Origin: Kalmusia sp. IMI 367209
Taxonomy: Eukaryota > Ascomycota > Dothideomycetes > Pleosporales > Didymosphaeriaceae
DNA: 64,000 nucleotides
NCBI GenBank assembly: GCA_027946365.1
Contig: JAPEUQ010000010.1
Coordinates: forward strand, 1,178,001-1,242,000
Direction of reading: 5' to 3'
In this document: one piece after another, positions 57,110-64,000 of the stretch
Numbering within the stretch: position 1 is the first letter of the stretch
How the letters are laid out: each line of letters opens with the position of its first letter
The notes under the pieces: generated by a model
Seen by the model: only the letters and a program-made list of their open reading frames with translations
The model's database searches: none
Told to the model about the DNA's origin: nothing
Position numbers and translations under genes: made by a program

Positions 57110-58832
57110 ATGGCTTCCTTCCTACAATATCTTCGTGGAGACCCGAGGGCGCCTGGTGAGCGCAAATTGATCTTCAAGCTCGACTTCTTCATTCTCACGT
57201 TCTGCTGCTTGATGTATTTTTTGAACTACCTGGACCGAACGAATCTCAACAATGCGTACGTTAGCGGAATGAAGGAAGAGCTGGGCTTTCGTGGCAATCA
57301 GCTCAATCAAATCAACACCGTCTTCACCGTGGGATATACCATTGGCCAAGTGCCGTGCAACATCGCACTTTACTACGTCAAACCCAGATTCTTCTTCCCA
57401 ACATGTATGGTAGGTTAACTTGCAGTTGGAGAACGTACCGAACAGTCATTGACAAAGACCAGGTGGTTTGGGCGGGCCTGACAATGGCGACAGCTGGTGC
57501 GCAGCATCCAAGAGATATCATGGCCATCCGGTTCTTCCAAGCAATATTCGAAGCATCAACTTTTGTTGGAACACATTATATCCTGGGATCGTGGTGAGTC
57601 ATTCAGTGTGCAGTACTATGCCAAAGGTTGAGAGTCGCGTTGTGGGATCAATATGGTCCTTAGACAGTTGACGCACGGCTGCATATGATGCGACCAAGCT
57701 TCCACTAATTGTATGTGCAGGTATACTGAACGAGAACTTGGCAAGCGATCAGGTATTTTCACGGCTTCAGGACTCGCTGGCACCATGATTGGCGGCTTCA
57801 TCCAGACCGGAATTCACTCGAGCATGGATGGTCTAAGCGGACTATCGGGCTGGCGTTGGCTTTTTATCATTGACGGAATCATCACGCTTCCAGTCGCCAT
57901 ATACGGTTTCTTCCTCTTTCCAGATACGCCAAGGACTACTAAAGCGCCGTATCTTACCGCTGACGAGAAAGCCCCTCGCCATATCCCGTATACCTGAAGT
58001 TCCAGAACGCACACCGATTTCTTTAGGCTTCTTAAAGCATTGTTTTTCGACGTGGTATTGGTACTTCTTTGTCGTCCTCTGGATGATCGCTGGAGAAACC
58101 GAGTCGTTTAGCTCGAATGCGCTCCTAGCGCTGTACATGAAGGCTCATCCAACGAAGAAGTACACTGTTTCGCAACTCAATAACTACCCAACCGGTGTGC
58201 CGGCTGCTGGTATTGTGTCAACTTTATTCTGGGCAACATTGACAGATTTTTGGGGTGGAAGGCGATATCTCGGTAAGAAGCCTCCTTTATATGTGGTACA
58301 AGGCTAAGCTGCTATAGTGGGATACTGGATCGGCATCACTGGTGTCGTGACCAGCGCTCTCATACTAGCCTATCCCGATCGAACCAGCGTCCACTTTGGC
58401 ATGTACTATTGGGCTGGTAGCGTGTATGCATGTCAAGCAACTTTCTTCGCATGGGCAAACGACGTCCTACGTTACGAAGAGGACAGCCTCCGCGCTATTG
58501 TCATAGCTTCCATGAACATGGGCAATAATGCTATCAATGCATGGTGGAGCATTGTCTTCTATGGCGCAAACTTTGCGCCTTACTTCACGAGGGGCATGTA
58601 TGCGATGATTGCTACTAGCATCGCTCGTAAGTTCAAATCTTGTATTCAGTCTCCGTGGAAGTACTGACGTGAGACAGTGGCAATCTGGACGGCGCTGCTT
58701 GTCTGGATGCAGAAACGTACAGATAGGAAACGAGAACACGAAGGCGTGTATGTGAGTAGAAGCGAGGAGAAGGAAGCTGCGTCTACCGCAAACGAGCTTG
58801 GCGATGATAAGCACATCGATTTGAAAGCATAA
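57110..58832 (+). CDS. MFS transporter, Dal5/allantoate permease-like, with one-base frameshift
   Basis: Exons 57110-57409, 57463-57593, 57721-58272, 58318-58626 and 58678-58832. The family signature is strong: LDFFILTFCCLMYFLNYLDR then TNLNNAYVSGMKEELGF, NQINTVFTVGYTIGQVPCNI, and GWRWLFIIDGIITLPVAIYG, giving twelve expected spans in the anion:cation symporter (ACS/Dal5) group that imports allantoate, vitamins and other organic anions. The exons add to 1447 bases, one more than a multiple of three. The third exon reads LTADEK and then shifts: dropping one base of the C4 run at 57972-57975 gives ALAISRIPEVPER and an intact 481-residue protein. No splice can explain it. It is therefore an assembly indel or a recent null allele. 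The gene is divergent from the amidase, which suggests uptake of the amidase's substrate or a related compound. Confidence 0.85.
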
Positions 58833-58894
58833 TCAGATTTATTTAGACTATGTTGCGGACGCGGACGTGTCAGCAAGAATCAAAACAGAACACC

Positions 58895-59973
58895 TCAGTG
58901 CGAGAACGGAACCTCGTCATTCTCAGCCATGCGAATCGCGACTATTGTCCACTCATCGAGGTCTTCAACTGGTAGCCCAAGTACGCCGTTAGAGAGTCCC
59001 CTGCTCGTCTCGTGGTCACCACCGCCGTTCGGAAACCAAGTCCGACTATACAACATTTTGGTAAAAGCATTAAAGTTTCCTTGTTTTACCTCAGCACTGC
59101 TATCCTTCCAACGCTGCTCGGAAGACTCATAAGTAATCGTCCAATCGGCATCCTGGGTCCCCGTGATCCGTTTGACACTCTCAAACATATCTCGCTGCGT
59201 GAGCCGGAAGCTAGAGATATACACAGGCTTATTGCGAAACTGCGAAAGCGTAGTTGAGCGATCCTTCTCGTCCTCGGGGAGTACTTTTAAGCTGAGCAGC
59301 TTCGCAATCGCCCTCCCGCTCTGAGGCCAAGTCGTAGTATTCATCGGCGTCTCCCCGCTGTCAAACAAGACCAGCTCCCGCTTCTTGAAATCGAAGCCGT
59401 ATCGATTTGGCCCTCCCCCCAGGCTCCACTCGTACCAGAACCCGCTCGCAAGCAGGAAATACGAACTCACGCCCAGTTTCTTCACTTCATTACAAGCGCT
59501 GTCTCGCATGCCGACTAGCATGGTATCCTCGCAGAGATTCTCGTTGGCGGGATCGGGGCCGTACCAATTCGGCAAGATGAACTGGACCGAGGCCTTTGCG
59601 GCTGCGCGGATCAACTTGAGGACGGCATCGCGGGGAGCGGCGAAAGACATGGTGATTATCAGAGCTTGATGGCCTGTGAGTGCCTGCACTAGCGAGGTGT
59701 CATCGTCGCTAGTATAGTCGACGCGGGCGACGTGGATGCCGTCTGGAAAAGAGGCGGTGCTATTAGGGCGCGTTATAGCAGTTATAGTATGCTTTCCAGT
59801 TTGGAGGAGTTGCTGGGTGATATGCTGACCCATGTGACCGCCGGCCTATTGCATGATCAGATGGGGGCTTCGCTGAGATCTCAAGGGCCTAGGTGACGTA
59901 CCCCAACTATAGCTACTTTTTCTATGCGGTTTACGTAGCCTTGTGGCTGTTCGTTGGCGTACTTGCTGGCCAT
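58895..59973 (-). CDS. NmrA-like / isoflavone-reductase-like NAD(P)-binding protein, 340 aa
   Basis: Exon 1 59973-59902 (24 codons) and exon 2 59845-58895, with a 56-base GTACGT...GCAATAG intron in phase 0. The join completes the Rossmann motif VAIVGAGGHMGQHI (GxGGxxG at residues 24-30). The atypical SDR fold continues with a hydrophobic strand and PNWYGPDP, FLLASGFWYEW and no YxxxK pair, as in NmrA/HSCARG and isoflavone-reductase-like proteins. Such proteins either sense NAD(P) and regulate (NmrA restrains AreA) or reduce small aromatics. The position next to an amidase and a permease makes a nitrogen-linked role tempting, but the reductase option is equally open. Tail-to-tail with the permease, with 62 bases between the stops. 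Confidence 0.85.
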
Positions 59974-60616
59974 GATGACGAATCTACTAGGCACTCAGTC
60001 CTGATTGAAGAGAAGTACCGTTTAATGAAGTTAATGTAATGCGTTCGTACGTGCCGCCCCCGCCTTTTTATATCCATTCGGCTTGATACGAAGGAGTTCG
60101 TATTACCTGAAACGCCACCTTACCAGTCAGCAAGGTACCTCATAAAATACAAGTCGCTTCGTAAAATTAGAGTAGTTTGAGGTGAAGTATGATCTTGGGA
60201 TGGAGTTACCGGAATTAGGAGCCGGCCGTGTACATCGTAGGTATACAGACTTCAACGACAGACAGTCTCGGGCCCGAAAAATACGACATGAGGTTAGCTT
60301 GTCGTCCTTCGTCTAAACAAGCTTCTATTCTGGTCCTCAAATTTTTGGCCGTATATCCACTTCGCTCTTGAAGTTATGGTGCAGCTTGGCGTTGCTTTAG
60401 GCCTTCATCGTGATGAAAGAGGTGATGTTGTGTTGCCACGTGACCAACATCATAGCGCCGCTCCGCAGCAGTACCGGTACGGTATGACAGGGTGTCAGCC
60501 TTTGCCGACTGAAGCACAAACATTCACAACGCTGCTCCACTAGGCCGTCATTTGGCCTTATAAGCCCCTCACACCTACAACAAGAGGCGCAATCATTAGT
60601 GACCCTACTCTTTGAG
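59974..60616. promoter_or_regulatory. Divergent promoter of NmrA-like and F-box-like genes
   Basis: 643 bases between opposite start codons, with no ORF supported. No specific site recognised. Confidence 0.5.
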
Positions 60617-61751
60617 ATGAGCTCCTCATCCGTGCCAAGCACGAGCCCCCACGAGCCAGTGCCTGCTGGTAACATTTGCACGGGTCTTCCTGTTGGTCAG
60701 ATAAGACAACCGACAATGGCACAAAAACTTCCACGAAAGGGTTTTCTCGATCTTCCTGGAGGTGAGTTGACTGCAATTGTGATTAGCATTATCATGTCTG
60801 ATATTATTCTCAGAACTCCGGGACAATGTATATTCCTATGCGAAAGAACGGGACGGTCTCAAGTGGCATCCTCACCCAAAATACATGGCACTACCGCTGC
60901 CTGTACTCATTCACTGCCGTGACAGCCACAGCCCTTGGCCTTTGCCTCTGGACACTGCGCGCGCCTTCTTCGGTCTCACTCAGACGTGCAAGTTAATTCG
61001 CGAAGAGTATCGGCCACTGTGGTTGAACGAGTCTTGCGCTCGCGTTCGCACTGGGGACTTGAAAGAATTCCTCTCTACTTTCTTTCCTTTAGCGACGCCG
61101 CCGAACGGAATCCAGATCACGCCGAAGCTGCTACAAGTCTCTATGATACATAAGCCTGAGGATCAACGTCATTTACTTGACCTGACCCAAATCATTCGAC
61201 TACGTGCTCGTCAACCTGCTTTCATTTGCGAGATAGTGCCGCACAACCGTCTAAATCTTGAGGTACGGCTCGCACGCAAAATTATCACGCACAACATGGA
61301 GCGCTGCCAAGAGTACTTATCGGCCGCTGGTATTCCTAGTCGCCCTTATAGAACTCGTAATGTAGATGCTCGAATCCTTCGTCCACATGTAAATATGAAG
61401 GATATGTCCGCTTTCTTGGGCTTCGACAATGAAAAGTGGCTCGCGGATGTCCTAAACGACAATATCACCGGCGTGACTTGCGAGCATATTCGGTCTGGTC
61501 GTATTCCCTCCACAAAATACGAGATCAAAATCCATTTTTCTCTAGCTGGATACAACAACTGCTTGTGCACTTGCAAACAGTTGCCGACTGTGTCGAATTC
61601 AACTCGTGGCTCTGATTTGTGTTCCTGCTTGAGCCGGAAGCTTTCGGGTGGCCACGTGTCGTGCGGTAACTACCTTTTCCGCGATCTGGGCATGGCTCGT
61701 GAGCAGTGGATGCATTTGATATCCTACCTTGGAGTGGTCGAATTGGGGTAG
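60617..61751 (+). CDS. F-box-like hypothetical protein, 360 aa
   Basis: Exon 1 60617-60761 and exon 2 60814-61751, spliced in phase 1 over GTGAGT...TTCTCAG (52 bases). The join makes FLDLPGELRDNVYSYAKERD, the typical opening of a large class of ascomycete F-box-like proteins (LPxELRxxIY). It continues with FFGLTQTCKLIREEYRPLW, also typical of that class. The C-terminal third has a cluster of cysteines (NNCLCTCKQ, LCSCL, SCGN) that might bind metal. Function and partners are unknown; a substrate adaptor role in an SCF ligase is a family-level inference and the F-box is weak. Confidence 0.75.
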
Positions 61752-63005
61752 GTATTTCTGGCCGTGGATATGAAAAAAGACGAAAGTGCGTCTAAACGAA
61801 AGGAGATCTGTATTCCTCTACCGAATGAAGAAGGTGCATGATGTTTCTTTAGTTTCACTTACATATATGGAGGAGTTTGGAACTGGGTATAGTAATGTGT
61901 TAACTATTTTCTCACCACAGTACTGACAATTAACGACGTTCTTATCGAACTTGTTTCCTGTAAGGCATAGAATATTCCCGTATAATGCAAACAGATCATA
62001 TGTTCTAGTGTAAGCTCCAAGAAAATTAGTTTCATACCCTACAACAAAATAATTGTGTTTATGAATGAGTTTGGCTCATTATCAATGTTGTTGGGTGAAA
62101 TAAAGTGACACATGCCGCAGTAGCGAACATACCGCCCATTGCTTGCCAGAAGAATACTCGCTGCATCCTATACAGCTTTTTTGGACGAGAGGAAGTTGAG
62201 ACTACGATACTGTATAGGAGACAGGAGAGATTTAGATACCAGGCAGGTTTTACGTACAGTACAGATGAGGAGGAAAATATAAAAACTTATTTGAATGATA
62301 AGGTGTGCTACCTGAGGAACTATTATGCGATCGTATATTGTCTAGGATCGATCCTACCAAGGTGGGTATCAACTATAGTATACTTGGTGATCCACCTGCA
62401 CTCCGAATTGGGCTAGTGCTTTGTTGGATTCCAACTACGCGCTTTCCGCCACTCGGACGATGGGACTGGTCAGCCTCGATGTGACAATATGCACCGCAGT
62501 GCAAGAAGCAACATCTGGACCACTCTCAAGCTAATGTTGGAGTAAGCCCGTGTGCTGCGGCTGAAGGATCTTCATCGTACTAAGCTCACTTCTGCTTCGT
62601 ATACCCCATTTGAGCTGACGTGCAGTGCAGCGCAGGATGACTTAGCTTCTCAAGATACTTAGTCGCTTCCTTTGACTAGCAGGATCAGCGATACCGCATC
62701 AGCAACAGGTTCTTTTCATGTGCCTATACGGGCTTTCAGCACGTTTCTAGGCGTGAAGCTATTGCTAATGCAGGCAATAAAGAAAGCCTCGCTTACATAT
62801 GCGCTAGAATTTGGTGTAAAATGGTGCTGACGCTGGCGTGGACAGAGCCAAACTTAAAACAGGCAGTAAAGTTTTGCGGGGAAAATGGTGCTAAATCCTC
62901 TGCCGCGAGGACACTAGACGTATAAGTAGCCAACTAGGAATCCGCCCAATCTAGATTATTCGCTCGAAGCGCCCACGAAATACAGTGGACTAAGCTCTCT
63001 CCATC
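61752..63005. other. Intergenic, 1.25 kb
   Basis: No supported gene. A frame at 62105-62416 has no recognisable features. The GMC promoter is at the right end, with GTATAAGTAGCC at about 62920-62931 some 75-85 bases before the ATG as a possible TATA element. Confidence 0.5.
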
Positions 63006-64000
63006 ATGTCTGCAGAAGAGTTCGTAAAGAAATCCTACGACTACGTTGTGATCGGCGGTGGTACCGCTGGTCTTGTTGTCGCTGCTCGTCTTAGCGAGGA
63101 TCCGAATGTTACCGTTGGAGTGCTAGAAGCTGGAGGGAACCGACTTGACGTACATACGACCCGGGCACAAAGTATCTGTTTCTAGTTCGAGGAAGGAAGT
63201 CTCCTTTCTCGCGCTTCTGAAACATACATGAAGTGCCAGACCCCTACTTCTTAACTTACGCTTACTTTGTACCCCATCCTCCAGGACCCGGTGGTTGATG
63301 CTCCTAATCTATTCCTACAGCTTTGGGATAAGCCGGAGTATGACTGGAGTTACAAAACCATTCCACAGGCGAGTCACTATACATAATTCAAGATAGGCAC
63401 TAATTGTTTGTTCAGAAAGGAACTGAAGGCCGCGTGCATGGCTGGGTGCGCGGCAAAGTACTGGGAGGCTCGTCCGCCGTCAATTACAACATGTTCTCGA
63501 TGGCTTCACGGTAAGTAGCTTCATAAGAATAAATGATGTGTCCCTCAGAAGAAACGTGACATCATCGTTGGGCCTGCCTACCCTTCTTTGCCGTCTCTGC
63601 TGCTATGCTCCGAAGTAAACAATACTGACTTCTGAACCTAGGCAAGACCTAGACAATTGGAAAGAGTTGGGTAATGAGGGTTGGAGCTTCGACGAGCTCG
63701 CACCCTACTATCGCAAGTTCGAAAAATACAATCCATCCTCGGAAGTTCTCAGCACCAAAATCAATGATAAATACGTTGATCCATTGTTGAGAGGAACCGA
63801 TGGTCCAATTCAAGTATGTCCTTTCAACCATGCTGGAAGAAGTGCTTCGGAAATATGTTAAGTAACATCTAGATCTCATTCTGCGATGCAGACTTTACGT
63901 GGAACCAAGAGACGTGGCCAGAAACTGCCATCAACGCTGGATACCCAGCACCAAAGGACCCAAGAACAGGTTCGGCGATCGGTGGATTCAACCAATTGAC
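63006..64000 (+). CDS. GMC oxidoreductase, 5' part (runs off the window)
   Basis: Exons 63006-63149, 63285-63368, 63416-63510, 63642-63813 and 63873 to the window end. Residues 13-29 hold the FAD dinucleotide motif [16 protein letters not shown], followed by VLEAGG. The second signature follows as [20 protein letters not shown], then [20 protein letters not shown] and GPIQISF. These are GMC-family N-terminal landmarks (glucose/aryl-alcohol/choline oxidase group). The FAD-dependent alcohol oxidation role is from the family; the catalytic His pair would lie beyond the window. Intron 2 (63369-63415) has a GC donor, CAG|GCGAGT. The last acceptor (CATCTAG at 63866-63872) was chosen over the later GATGCAG because only it keeps [18 protein letters not shown] in frame. 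Confidence 0.88.

Noticed and set aside
63857..63891. Alternative last GMC intron using GTTAAG and GATGCAG
   Set aside because: It keeps phase but is only 35 bases long; the 59-base GTATGT...CTAG intron gives a better family match.

Overview
This window comes from a filamentous ascomycete. Genes are interrupted by short GT-AG introns of about 45-135 bases with CTGAC/CTAAC-type branch points. The gene families are also typical of moulds: a CFEM-domain GPCR, a pisatin-demethylase-like P450, an Sfp1-type zinc-finger regulator, a fungal family-2 glycosyltransferase, a Dal5-type permease and an NmrA-like protein. The mix suggests a plant-associated Dothideomycete, perhaps Pleosporales, but the order is an inference. 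I see no rRNA, tRNA, CRISPR array or intact transposon.

Layout. 0-7 kb: three plus-strand genes without a recognised function; one has an apparent frameshift and one an internal in-frame stop. 8-13 kb: a divergent pair, CFEM-GPCR (-) and P450 (+), sharing a 1.4 kb promoter that holds a perfect 14-base palindrome. 13-18 kb: an AT-rich, gene-poor stretch with two diverged SprT-like zinc-metallopeptidase paralogues; one has a 273-base intron at a site where the other has none. 18-25 kb: a possible decayed gene, the sfp1-like regulator (frameshifted in a G6 run, no visible ATG) and a short-chain dehydrogenase. 27-32 kb: a ferroportin-family transporter, a hypothetical protein and a DHCR24-like FAD oxidoreductase. 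32-36 kb: a small spliced ORF, a small secreted cysteine-containing protein and an alpha/beta hydrolase. 38-41 kb: an ACC-synthase/GliI-like aminotransferase divergent from a HAD-family dehalogenase-like protein. 41-48 kb: a five-exon GT2 glycosyltransferase divergent from a membrane-anchored GH16 glucanase-like enzyme, both probably cell-wall related. 48-52 kb: an F-box protein and a class C beta-lactamase/D-aminopeptidase-like hydrolase. 53-60 kb: an SGNH hydrolase, an eight-exon amidase, a Dal5-like permease (frameshifted) and an NmrA-like protein. This last group looks like a small amide or nitrogen-source uptake and hydrolysis locus. 60-64 kb: an F-box-like protein and the 5' part of a GMC oxidoreductase that runs off the window.

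Gene models were built by hand from reading frames, splice sites and known family motifs. Exon phases were checked to add up. Nothing was searched against a database. Three genes (2177-3040, 19672-21866, 57110-58832) need a one-base correction in a C/G-rich tract to read through; assembly errors and true mutations cannot be told apart from this sequence alone.
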